From NCBI GenBank assembly GCA_037178675.1, contig JAYMGJ010000192.1:43842-107841 (forward strand): DNA of 64,000 bases, given 5' to 3'. Below, piece after piece: positions 23,208-34,010 of this stretch. Below the pieces are notes generated by a model. It was not told the origin of the DNA and ran no database searches. It saw only the letters and a list, made by a program, of their open reading frames with translations. A program made the translations under genes and the position numbers. The stretch's first letter is position 1, and each line of letters starts with the position of its first letter. Origin of the DNA: Scleroderma bovista (taxonomy: Eukaryota > Basidiomycota > Agaricomycetes > Boletales > Sclerodermataceae).

Positions 23208-24046
23208 TCACATCTGGGTCCGGGAGTGGATCGGTACAGCTTCGACGTGGCCTCGCTGACCAGCTGACGCACTGCTGTTCTCTCCAGGATGCCCAGCTTG
23301 CCCATGACTAATCCGACCCATCTCCGTGGTCAGTTCATGGTCAAGGTCGTAGGATGCACACCGGCAGTGTTCTACCACACTCGGCGCCACGCTGGTGGAT
23401 GCAAAGGAAGAGGTGGCGCCAGACAGCAGAGACTTTGGTCGGCGGGTGGATGGTGGACGAGGGGGGCGTGCTGATGGTTGGCCGTTGTTGGGTAGCCAAC
23501 CCGCCCATAATTCACGGATGTCCGAACGCCACTGGGGGAGTCGGGGTGGATGGGTAGCCGTGGCGTTGGCCCGTAAAGGAGGATTTCCGGCCGGCGCGGT
23601 GGGCGTCTGGGCTTTCCGCCGGGCCACCCAATAGAAACCAAGTAAAAGTAGACAGAAGCAAACTGTGGACAAGTTTGTGAGCAGATTAGCAATGATTCCG
23701 GAGGACACAAGAAAAGATGGAAGGGGAAATGGCATGCCAAGAAGTGGTCTGATAGGTATAACAAGTCTCTCTAGCGAGCAAGACGCTGGACGCCTTGGCG
23801 ACAGCGGCAGGCGTTACAGCAGAACACACAATAAGCAACATCTCACGGGCCACGAGGTGGGAAAGAGTAAGGCATCGACTGAGACGACATACTCGTCGAC
23901 ACTACCATGAGGACAATGGTGTTGGTCTGTATCTTGCCGCTTGCCGTAGCTGAAGTGTCTTCAGCTACTACATGTCCTGCAGGACTGCACGGCAAGTTGG
24001 CCTCGGAGGAACTCATGGGCTGATCGCAGGGAGGAAGCGTTGGCAT
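23208..24046 (-). CDS. orphan single-pass membrane protein, copy F
   Basis: Exons 23893-24046 and 23208-23662 join at phase 1 (donor GTATGT, acceptor CAG) into 202 residues. The N-terminal 42 residues are polar. The helix (about 43-65) reads TIVLMVVST, then ICFCLLLLGFYWVA across the intron, followed by Arg-Arg-Lys. The tail keeps the blocks WRSDIRELWAGWLPNN, VVEHCRCASYDLDHEL and EMGRISHGQ. The sequon seen in C and D is lost (Met-Ser-Ser-Ser). The C-terminus is shorter than in A and B after a small deletion that shifts into a short alternative end (VPIHSRTQM). It is the right-most and among the best preserved copies, closest in sequence to D and E. Unknown family. Confidence 0.75.
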
Positions 24047-24143
24047 AGTTACTTACGGGGGAGGGACACAGGGTGAAGGGGAGAAGTGCCCAATGGATGT
24101 GGTCTGAAGAAGAAGAAGAAAACGACTGTCTCCATCTCGCCGA

Positions 24144-24153
24144 GTATATATAC
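24144..24153 (-). promoter_or_regulatory. TATA box of copy F
   Basis: GTATATATAC lies about 100 bp upstream of the copy F start, with the flanking CTGTCTCCA segment conserved with copies D and E. Confidence 0.5.
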
Positions 24154-24959
24154 CTACCTGATGACCACCGCCACGCTGTGACGCAAAAGTGACATGCAAA
24201 GTATTTGGGTATATTAAGACTTGCAAGGTTAATCAGGGCAAAATTTGCTTTTGAGTGAGGGCTGTGTTGTGAGTGGCAGGTGGCGAATGTCCGGGGAAAC
24301 GGCAGCGAAGGGTGGGTTCATTAAGCATGTTTCAAGGGGGGGGGGGGTGAGCATTAGACGCATGCGTTAGAAAGACAACTGACCACGTTGTCTGATACGC
24401 ATAAACTTGCCACATTCGAAAAGAACCATTTCTAAAATCATCCTCACCTGTGCAGCACCGAAAGCTCCATGGAATGTCGCGGTGATAGACCCATGGGTCC
24501 TTTGGACTATAAAGGATTAGATCAAGGATGCACCAACCTACACCAAGGCACACCAGATCCGAGGGCTTTTGAAAGGCCCGCGGGGGAACTGCATGCATGA
24601 TTAGCACATAGTTGTGAGTGACGCAAAAGGTATGACGAGTATCACCAACGAACAAGGAGCAAGGACTAGACCACGGCCCAAGGGTACATTGTTGTCCAGC
24701 CCAGGCACAATCATAGCTTTTGCAAGGGCCCAGAGAAACTGTATAGTGAGCTGTGAGTGCAAAAGGTATTATGACGGGTCTACGCATCACCGAACAACTT
24801 GAGCGCTGGCGCTGACTCGAGGCCTGGCCGAGGCCTAGTCTCCCAAAACCAAGTACTGGAGGTAGAGGAAGATAAATGTCGTTCTACTAAATTTAGACCT
24901 GAGGCCTGGACCCGGCAAATATGTGATAAGCCGGAGGACCCCCACGGTAGTCTTAGCAA

Positions 24960-25640
24960 AGACGATGGGGAGTTATCATTCGCAGGTCTCCTATTGTTGG
25001 CCCTCGCCTACGTCGTCTACACAGAGTCGCTATGGTCGAGGTCTTTGAGAAATCGCCGGACCATCCTCGCCAAACTCGGCCCAATTGAGCGCAGCAGTTC
25101 CACAAAGTACAAATTTGTGGTGGGCCTCGCTTTCGTCTTGGCCAGCGCCCATTGCATCCATCGAGAACCCAAGGACATCGTGTGCGTCGAAGCAGGATAT
25201 TATTGATAATGTACAGGTACGCAGCGTCCTCGTCCTAGCTCTCACCTCTCACTGTGCTACTTTCAGACCCGCTTTGCGATCCGTCCCCCTGCAGGCAGAG
25301 CCTCGGATTGATGCACCTCGGCTGGGAAGCCATGTGTGGATTGATACCCGACGGTGCGAGCCTATCTCGACTGTCGTGGGACTTACTTTGACTTGTTTTG
25401 GGATAGATGCGATGGGGTATGCGTTTTACGTTCCCGATGGTAGCGTGGCTTGCACATGCGGGTGTTCCGATTGGGGCGTGACCCGACTGTGTCTACCGAT
25501 ATGATTGCACGTGTGTGCAGTGATTCCGAGTGTGAGAGCCTTTGGTTCGTCATGCTGCTGACTGGTATCGAAACAGCGATTATCGTATCGTCATGTGATG
25601 CGTGGATGTTCTCCCACCACACAGAGGGCGTCGACGTTAG
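24960..25640 (+). pseudogene. ALG11 pseudogene 4
   Basis: Pieces in order are the membrane-anchor segment (LLLLALAYVVYTESLW), a SSTKYKFV stretch, a short jump over the GGGGERVLW region, the VQ/TRFAI splice junction, GYAF, and the PTVSTDMIARV strand. Several frameshifts and internal deletions separate them. The copy ends near the HPY-to-DHIAS region, 250-300 bp before the F-box gene, and marks the right-hand limit of the array. Confidence 0.75.
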
Positions 25641-25925
25641 GTTGTGCAATTTGATATTCGGACCAACGACCTTCCTTGGGCGCCAACACGAGTGGTGGTT
25701 CTCCCGCGGCGGAAAGGGGAGTGCATGCGAGCGAGATGGGGCTGTTCTTGTTGAATGTAATCAGCTATGTTCTCATGTGTGATCTTGTGGTCCCCTCCAA
25801 GGCGTATGTACTCCTCGGACTTGGAAAAAGGCTCGGGTGATCGAACACCCTGATCCTTCCATTTCGGGCCCTCCCCAGACTATTTCTTTCGGGCGTTCCC
25901 CGCATTCCCGGGTTGTCGAGTCCCC

Positions 25926-27543
25926 ATGCCCGCCACCGACCAAACAGCCCCGCTCAGGGCGGAGCTCTACCGTCTCAAGGACCGGGAGGCCGCGCTTCTC
26001 CACGAGCTCGCCATCGTCCGCGACGCCGCTGCCCGCGTCCAGAGCACCCTCGACGAGCTCGTGCACACCACCAAGGGTGCCCTCGTGCATCGGCTCCCCA
26101 ACGAGACCCTCGTCGCCATCCTCGAGCACGCGACGACGTTCCACTGCACCACCTGCGTCGACCCCTGCTGGAAGTGGCTGGGCGTCTGCCAGCGCTGGCG
26201 GAGCGTCATCACCCACACGGCCAGTCTGTGGACCCACCTCAGCATCACCCCCCGCTGGACACAGGCCATGGTCAAGCGCCACCTCGTCCACAGCCGCGAC
26301 ATGCCGCTCACCATCACGGTCCGCCCGCTCCCGATGCGCGAGCGCTGGTTCGGCATCACCGGCGCACGCCGCCATCTCCTGTCGCTCGTCGCCCCGCTCG
26401 CCGGCCACGCCAAGCGCTGGCGCAGCGTCGACATCCGCGGGTTCCCCCCGTCGACGCTCCAGTGCATGCTCGACCAGTTCGACGGCGTCTCCTCCTCGCG
26501 CGTCGAGCGCATCCACATCCAGTCCGACAAGTACGAGTCGGGTGTCATTCCCTGGCCGTCCTGGATCTCCCCCGAGGCCTGTCCGCGCCTCACCCATCTC
26601 CACCTCAGCGCCGTCCACATCCCCGACGTCGTCCCCCCCTTCGCCCTCACCACCCTCGCCCTCATTACCGACAACACTCAGTGGTCCCCCAGCGTGCCCT
26701 CCCTCCCCTTTGCCCTCCGTGACGTCCTGCTTGCGTCGACCCGGCTTGCCAGTCTCACCCTCTACGGCACCGGGCGCAGCTTCCGCGACCTCAGTCTCCT
26801 GCCCGACAGCATCCCCCTGCCCCACCTACGCACCCTCAGCCTCTATCCCCGCGACGTCGACATGCCCGGACTGGAGCACGTCCTGATCGCCCTTGTCGCA
26901 CCAGACTTGCGTCATCTCTCCTTCGTCCCCCGCTGGCCCACCGAGACGCTGACACCTGACATGGTCCATCACGCGGACACACCCCGCTTTCCCCGCGTGA
27001 CACACCTCCGCATCCGGAATGCCGTCAGCGCCCGCCACGACATGTCCGCGTTCGCCGCTGCGTTCCCCATGCTCACCCATGCCGCCCTTGGTGGCGCAGA
27101 AGTCGCCACCTTCCTCGCCACATCGGCCCGTCGTCCCGTCGACCACTGGCCCCGTCTCGAGAGCGTCGCCATCATCGAGCCCGAGCTCAGCATCATGGAG
27201 GACCTCTTTCAATGGCTCGCAGACCGTGGTCCCAAGAGGCGTCTCCGTGTGTCCCTCGAGCAGGTCGCCAACAGCAGCGAGTTCGCCGAGTACCACGAAC
27301 GACTCATGCGCTACGCCATCGTGGACCTCCATGATGTCGGCATCAAGATCGGAAAAGCGGTGTTTCCTGTCTCGCCCTCGCTTCGCGCGGTACGTGTTGG
27401 CGTGTACGCGTCCTTCATGCTCGACTCACCGCATTCAGCAACTTTCTAGGGACACACCAGGCTTGGTCAGTGCCATCGGCACCGTGCTCAGACCCGAGTA
27501 TTCCTTGGGCGAGCCCGACGACGAGCCTGTGTCCTTGTTCTGA
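25926..27543 (+). CDS. F-box protein with leucine-rich C-terminal region
   Basis: F-box proteins are substrate-recognition subunits of SCF ubiquitin ligases. Exon 1 (25926-27389) and exon 2 (27439-27543) join at phase 0 over a 49-base GT...AG intron to give 522 residues. An N-terminal coiled-coil stretch (about residues 10-45, LRAELYRLKDREAALLHEL) is followed by an F-box-like domain (about 55-110: LPNETLVAILEHA, then CWKWLGVCQRWRSVI and LWTHLSI). The rest is a set of leucine-rich strands typical of basidiomycete F-box/LRR proteins. Skipping the intron gives a frame ending SATF at 27449, so splicing decides the C-terminus (GEPDDEPVSLF). The gene is markedly GC-rich and uses C- or G-ending codons, unlike the decayed array to its left. 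The mirrored long minus-strand open frame is a by-product of that composition. Many such genes exist per genome, so no specific target can be named. Confidence 0.85.
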
Positions 27544-27718
27544 GCGCCACTCTATCATTATTATTGCTAGTCTCGCCGCGGAGGCGATTGACGCTTCTCA
27601 CTTTAGTATGTACGTCGGTCTCACTCGGGCATGGAAGCACGGACGCTGTTGGGGTTGTATTGAGTGCGAAACACAAGGCTACATTACTCTATAATTCTCT
27701 CCCCGTCATCCGAGAACG

Positions 27719-28483
27719 TCACATTTTGCTGTCCAAACGGTCAGTCTCATCGACGGCCTGGTGGACACACACACGCACTGGGTCTGACGCAGACTTGCCA
27801 ATGTATTTCGTGTGCGCTGCCTGTGGTGTGAGCGAGAGCGTCGTTTTGGAGAAGACACTCACTGCCGTAAGCAACGAGGTCGCCGTTGGTGTTCGTAAAG
27901 TCCACACGGGTGTATGCCACTTGGCGCCCTGTGGATGCTTCAGCACAGGTAGGCTAATTGTGGTGACGACGTACCTAGCGAGGTGAGCGTGGCTTTGGCG
28001 TAGAGCGTGTCACCGGTCTTGCCTGCCGGTCGCACAAACGACGTCGCCACGTCTGTCGAGAGCCCGGTCATAAAATGGCCTCTAGAGGCCACGGCGAGCG
28101 ATCCAAGTGTGTCAGTCAGAGAGAGTAACAGTCCCCCGTGCACGGTCTGCGCCGTCGTTGGTATCAGCAGGCTTGCAATCAAAGACACGTACCCCGACAC
28201 GGTTCACTGTCGAGGTGTCAGTACTGGCCTACGAACGAAGCGTGTACCTACAGTTGGTCGACTCGATCTTGAGTGCCGTCTCAACGATGCCTGGTTTAGC
28301 ACGGATGATCTGCAGCTGTATGGACTCATCAGTGGGTGTGTGCGGCAGCCAGGAGGTCTGTCGTTCACATGAGGAAAGCACAGAGCGTCATGTCCTGGGG
28401 TTTCTGTGTGTTGAGTGGGTTTGTCGGTCAAACCACACTACACACACCTTTTGCATCGAGAAACGACTTCCAGACCTGCGCAT
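27719..28483 (-). CDS. PaaI/ACOT13-type hotdog-fold thioesterase
   Basis: Single-domain hotdog thioesterases of the ACOT13/THEM2 type hydrolyse acyl-CoA to fatty acid and CoA. Six exons (28448-28483, 28252-28357, 28193-28206, 27975-28146, 27863-27928 and 27719-27816) give 163 residues. A 14-base exon restores the motif TNLNRVGTVHGG. The family signature is complete: Asn-Arg-x4-His-Gly-Gly, Asp in [13 protein letters not shown], the strand [28 protein letters not shown], then VAYTRVDF and HTKYIGK. The last five exons are well supported. The first exon and start (ATG at 28481-28483) are a minimal model, and a longer 5' end is possible. It points away from VMA3 with a start-to-start distance of about 190 bp. 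Confidence 0.82.
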
Positions 28484-28676
28484 GCCTGTTTGGTCAGCAG
28501 CATACCACGTCGCTGCGAGGTCCACTCACTCGCTGGGTGAATTTCATGCACGCAGACATGGTTGTTATTGCATGCTTAGTCATCTGCTCGTTTCGCCACC
28601 CCATTCGATCTCCGCTCGGAACACTCCTCGTCTCTCTCAAGTTCGACGATCGACTCTACCACTGCAAAACGAAAAC
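28484..28676. promoter_or_regulatory. putative divergent promoter, thioesterase / VMA3
   Basis: Only about 193 bp separate the two modelled start codons, so any promoter elements must be shared or overlapping unless the thioesterase starts further upstream. A pyrimidine-rich stretch (TCTCTCTCAAG) lies near the VMA3 start. No clear TATA box was seen. Confidence 0.4.
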
Positions 28677-29570
28677 ATGTCTGACTTGTGTCCCGTCTAC
28701 GCGCCCTTTTTCGGTGCAATGGTGTGTTTCTCGCTGCTGCTGCTGCTTTCTTATTCGGCTGCGGGCTGACGTCGGCCACGCAGGGCTGCACCTGTGCCAT
28801 CGTGTTCACCTGTATGTTTCCTTTCGCTTCCACTTTTTCTTGACTCGTTTTCTCAACTCGGCTGGTCCCCAGGTATCGGTGCGAGGTGAGCGGGCGTCCC
28901 CCAACCGGGGTGACGATGCACTAACAATCCGTTCAATATTGTATAGTTATGGTACTGCCAAGTCTGGCGTTGGTATTTCCGCGATGGGTGTGCTTAGACC
29001 GGACCTTATGATGAAGTGTTCGGTACCTGTCATTATGGCTGGTATCATTGCTGTGCGTCTGCACCCCCTGCTTCATTGGTCGTTCGATTGATGGTCTCTT
29101 GCATGCAGATATACGGACTCGTCGTGTCTGTGCTTATATCCGGATCGCGTACGTGTCGCTTCATTCCACCACCGCTCGAGGGCGAGGCGCTGAACTTGTA
29201 TGCGTAGTGGAAGCATCGATGCCACTCGCACAGAGCTTCATCGAACTGGGCGCTGGTCTGTCGGTGGGTCTGGCCGGATTGGCGGCGGGCTTCGCGATTG
29301 GCATTGTGGGTGATGCTGGTGTGAGGGGGACGGCGCAGCAGCCGCGGCTGTTTGTTGGAATGGTGGGTCTTTTGCCCCCCCCGCCTCCCACTGCTGCGCA
29401 TCTGACGCGTTGCGTAGATCTTGATTCTCATCTTTGCCGAAGTCTTGGGTTTGTATGGTGCGTTACCGGGCTCATTCGGACGTTGGGGGTATTGATATGC
29501 TGCTGTAGGTCTGATCGTGGCACTTATCATGCATACAAAGGCTGGTGAACTGGTCGGATTGGTGAGGTTG
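28677..29570 (+). CDS. VMA3: V-ATPase proteolipid subunit c
   Basis: Subunit c forms the membrane rotor of the vacuolar H+-ATPase. Exons 28677-28721, 28784-28811, 28873-28885, 28947-29052, 29109-29148, a short exon near 29182-29204, 29234-29362, 29418-29457 and one from 29509 rebuild a protein that follows yeast Vma3 almost throughout: [101 protein letters not shown]. The proton-carrying Glu in the fourth helix (IFAEVLG) is present. Four membrane helices are expected in about 160 residues. The loop between helices 2 and 3 falls in the short exon, whose borders are uncertain. After ALIMHTKAG the C-terminal end and stop are not resolved. Subunits c and c' are similar; the N-terminus fits c best. 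Confidence 0.88.
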
Positions 29571-29947
29571 AATGTCTGTTTCCGGACTTTTTCAGGCTCA
29601 TTTTTTTTTTTCGCTAGTGTTCCTGAGGTTACCCCTCCCCCGCCGCCGCTGTGGAGAGGCCCGGTGGTGCCGTTTTGTTGGATAATTATTAGCACTACTT
29701 CGATCGCCGAGCTATTGTTTATCTCTGCTGATGCACACCATGACTTACCAATCGACTTATTCGTTTTGAGATCTCGTGCTGAGCTAGAAATGCGGACACG
29801 CTCTGTAGACGGGTGTATCTAGCCATTATCCACATTAGTAAAAAACTCTAAGATGACCCGTTTGAGATGGACATCCTGCGCCCTATCGACGTGTCCCATA
29901 ACCATTTACATCGACCCATGAACGCTCTTTCGTCCTAACGACGACTC

Positions 29948-32834
29948 ATGCTGCTGCCACGTACGCTGCTTGCGCTGGCGTTGCTGGCAGCTGCACTCCC
30001 GCTCTCTGACGCATCCTCCTCATCCTCAGAGCCGTCCGAGGTGTCGACAAACTTCGACCCGTTCAGGTCCATTGTCCTCAAGCACCGCGCGCTTCACCCG
30101 GGTCCACCGCTGTGCTGCCTGAAGCCGCCACCCGCTGCGGCTTCATTACTGGCAGAGGGCCCAGAGGATGCACTGCTCTCGTTTGAAGAGTGGAAGTCGA
30201 GGCAGATGCGTGTGCATGCCGCGCAGACGGCTGCTGCTTCTGCACCGCGGGCAGACACTGCGTCCAATGCTGACGGCGACGGAGACGACCCCACTTCTGG
30301 TGGTCCTGCTGTTACCCCCCTCGCAGACTACGCAAGCACGGCGTCTGCGCAGGACGCTTCGTACCCGCGGGACGTCGGTATACCCCCGCATTTTAGGGTG
30401 CCTCTCACGGACCGGTTCAATTATGCGAATATGGACTGTTCGGCGCGTGTGCATATGGCGCACCGGTCTGCCAAGTCTGCGTCGTCAATTTTGTCGTCGA
30501 AGAAGGACCGGTATATGTTGTCGCCGTGTACGGGGGCGGCGTCGAGTGCGGGCGCAGGGCAGAAGAACACGGGCACGGTCGGGGAGGCACAGTTCGTGGT
30601 GGTCGAGCTGTGTGACGATATCCGGATCGATACGGTGCAGTTGGCGAATTTCGAATTTTTCAGTGGTGTGTTTAAGGATTTTAGTGTGAGGGTGGCGAAG
30701 ACGTATCCTGCGGCGGAGGACGGGTGGACGGTGGCGGGGACGTATCGTGCTAAGAATATCCGAGGTGTGCAGGTGCGTGTGTCCATGTCGTTTTTTTTTT
30801 GGTGGGTGTACTGCTCACTCTGATGTCTGGGCGTGATAGTCGTTCCATCCGCCTACGTCTTTGCGCGATTTTTACAGGTTCATTCGCATTGATTTCCATT
30901 CGCACTATGGGCGCGAGTATTATTGCCCGGTGTCGCTCCTGCGGGTGTATGGTCTCACGCATCTCGAGCAGTGGAAGTGGGATATGTGGGAGGCAGAGAG
31001 CCGTGCGCGGCTGCAGGCACAGAGGCCGCTGATTGCAGACGCGGTCCACGAGTCTGCGTCGGGCGTCGACATGTTCGTGGATATGCGCCAGTCAGGGTTT
31101 ATTAATACGAGTATGACGGTCCATGGCGACGATACCTCGTCTGAACAGGAGACCCCGAAGTCTAACAGCTCGCTTGTAGCGGACTCGAGCGTCATACCCT
31201 CCGTTTCCTCGACGTCTAGTGTTCCTCTGGAGTCCACACCTTTGCAGCATGAAGAAGTGGCGGTTCCGCCCATGTCTTCCTCACTCGTCGAGGTTATATC
31301 GTCTATCGCGTCCATGGCGTCGCACGAAACACGACTCACGGCCACGCTTACCCGGACCCACCTCACAGGCGAGCATCCGCCCACGCACGCTCCAGGGTCC
31401 CATCCATCACCGACACTCTCTTCTCTCTCGACGCAGCATGTCCCATCCGTGTCCCAGGCACAACATACATACTCATCCGCAGTGTACACTAATGTGCACT
31501 CTCCCATGCCCAGCGGCGAATCCATCTTTGGCACCATCATGAACAGGCTCACAGTACTAGAAGCGAACCACACGCTGTATGTGCAGTATGTCGCGGAGCA
31601 GACCGTAGGTGTCCGAGACGTCCTGAGGAAACTGGGAGAGGAAGTGGGCAGGCTGGAGAGTATCGTCAGTACCACCCAACCGCTTTCGTTCGCGTGAGGG
31701 GTCGTCGCTGATAACTTTCATTTCAGGGACAGATGCAGGGACGGATGTATCAGCGGACGGTGCTGGAGTGGGAGAGGCAGAGACTGAGGCTCGAGCTGGA
31801 GCATAGCGAGCTGCTTTCGCGCGTGAATCACCTTGCAGATGAGGTGAGTGAGGTGCATGAACATGGTGGTATTAATTGGATGATGTGGATGTTGTGCAGG
31901 TCATCTTTGAGAAGCGTTTGGGGATTGCACAGCTGTGTCTACTCCTCACGGTGCTTGTGTTTATGGGCCTCACGCGGGGTGCCCCATCTGTCGGACATTC
32001 TCGAGCGGGCATTAGCCGTCCGATGCGTGAATGGGGTGTGCGCTCCCTGAGCTTTGGGAGTCACGCGGAAGGCGGGTGGAATCCACTCAGATTGAGGAGC
32101 CGCAGTCCTGCTGCTCAGCGCGCGGGTGCCAGGCATGAACAGGTAACAGGTGTGTATTTACATTTATTCGTAGAGCTAAGGTTCAAGTTGTCAAAGGATC
32201 AGACGTGCCGACCGTGTTGCCACCATCGACTCTTCAAAGGCGGTCTTCTTCTACAGTTTCGTTCGGTCTTCGTCACACTCCCAGGGCATCCAAGTCGGCA
32301 ACCTCGTCTACGGGCTCTTTGCACAAGCATCTGCACGGTTCGCCTTCCTCACGGACACCGATGAGGAATAGACCGCTGCTCGCGGTCGACCCGAGATCCC
32401 CCCCACGCGTGTTGCCCCTTGCAAAATCAAACTCGTCCTCCGGATCGGCACACCCGCATGCGCGCTCGGCCAAACGCCTCGCGCGCACTGCACATCTGCA
32501 CGAAGTCAAGGTGTTCCATCACCGACGCGGTCTGGGCAGTTCGGACCGACGGACCGTTGATCAAGAAAATATATATAGCGGCGAGGACGTGTTTGCTATC
32601 AGCGGCGCGCCTGCTACTGCTTCGCCATCGTCATTGACGTTGCCATCGTCTCTGCGGAGTGACCTGCGGGATCCTCCGCCGTCGTGGAAACCTCGGTCAC
32701 CTTTCTCCCCACTGTTGGCACCGCAATGGTGTACAGAAGAAGTGAGCAAGGACGGCGATGCATGGATAGATACGGATATAGATGGGTCGGAAGTTGACGT
32801 GGGATCTGATGTTGTTCCTTATGATAGTACGTAG
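29948..32834 (+). CDS. SLP1: SLP1-like SUN-domain protein (ER/nuclear envelope)
   Basis: Slp1-type mid-SUN proteins reside in the ER membrane and, with Emp65 in yeast, protect soluble folding proteins. Five exons (29948-30772, 30840-31664, 31727-31843, 31900-32149 and 32176-32834) give 891 residues with all joins in phase. In order: a signal peptide (residues 1-23, LLALALLAAALPLSDA), the family motif LSFEEWKSRQ near residue 80, and a SUN domain (about 155-330). The SUN domain includes FNYANMDCSARV, QFVVVELCDDIRIDTVQLAN, FEFFSGVFKDFSV and FIRIDFHSHYGREYYCPVSL. A Ser/Thr-rich linker follows, then a predicted coiled coil (about 515-590, MYQRTVLEWERQRLRLELE), a membrane helix (about 592-615, LCLLLTVLVFMGL) and a basic/Ser-rich C-terminal tail of about 270 residues. 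The last two exons are the least certain. Confidence 0.87.
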
Positions 32835-33015
32835 GTTTTGTTTTTCTTTATCCTTCTCTGTTTAAACTTAGGTGCTCGGATTTTAAGCTGGGGCATAGTC
32901 TCTCCCATCACATAGTGGTTACCTCTGCTCACTACATAGTCAAGTATGAAGTTTGTTTTGACTCTGCTAGCTTTGGATTACAAACATCAGACACATGGTT
33001 AACCCAGGTTACATA

Positions 33016-33673
33016 CAGTAGAACTTCTCGCAATGCATAACTTCGTGGTGCATGATTCTCCTTATGCATCAGGTTTAGACTCTGCCTGAGTTGGGCAGCA
33101 GGGGACCATGCATCATTGATTATTTTCACCCAAATATGCATTATTGGTGTACAATGGGGATGGGAATATATTGGGCCATTGGCTAACTATGCTCAGGTAT
33201 AACATAACTACAATATTTTGCATGAAAACTAAGCCTTAACTGAAACAAGACTTCCTTGGGCCAGAGTGTAGATGCAAGCCTTGACTCAGTCATGCACCTA
33301 CAAACCCCAGAAGCCCAGAGTTGAAGTCAGAAAAAGTCTTGAAACCCAACAACACTCAAACCCTGGATGACTGGATCATCAACTGTGTTCACCTACAGAG
33401 ACATGATTCAATTGTGCAAGAAGATCTATCAAATACAAAACTTCACTTGGTATCTTGAGGAGCATAAGGAAGCTTAGAATTGAGCTGAGAGCCTGCAACA
33501 GATGAGTTGGCACAATTGAAGCAAGCAACATTGGGAAGGTGGTTCAGAGATAAGGGGTCATCACAGTAATAACATGATTATTCAGCTGTCACACTTCCCC
33601 CTCAGTGCATGACCCTCTTAGTGCATCAAGAATTTGGACCACCTGACATCATGCATTATGAGAAGTTCTACTG
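33016..33673. mobile_element. pogo/Fot1-type MITE (658 bp) with TA target duplication
   Basis: The element starts CAGTAGAACTTCTC and ends with the exact reverse complement GAGAAGTTCTACTG. Inner terminal bases continue to match (AATGCAT) with a few mismatches. TA stands on both sides (33014-33015 and 33674-33675), as expected for Tc1/mariner-type insertion. The CAGTAGAAC start resembles pogo/Tigger/Fot1 ends. There is no transposase frame inside, so it is a non-autonomous copy. Confidence 0.75.
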
Positions 33674-34010
33674 TAATAGGGTCTCACATTTTTTGTCTTG
33701 TAATTACCCTATGTGGCTTGCACATTCACTAAGATAGGATAGTCTTTCCTTTGACCAGCAGCTATGATAGCTATATACTCACCCTCTGACTATATTGACT
33801 ACACTATTTGTGTATTGGAAATAAGCAATTTGACAAGGCCAATAGGTTCAAACTTTGCCAAGTAATCAAGATACAATTCATTTGATTGACATTCAGTTGA
33901 TTTATTGGCAACACAAAGAAAATGTGAATAGAAAAGTGAGACTGTACTGGTAAAACTTTGAATTATGGATATCATGAGAATGAGGAGAAAACATCAGCAC
34001 CCTCAAGTAC

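Noticed and set aside
25773..26825. Long minus-strand open frame (350 codons) opposite the F-box gene
   Set aside because: It is Gly/Glu/Val-rich without motifs and exists because the F-box gene is GC-rich. The plus strand has a recognisable F-box and a clean splice.
30920..31675. 251-codon minus-strand open frame inside SLP1
   Set aside because: It lies opposite the Ser/Thr-rich linker of a well-supported gene and has no family motifs.
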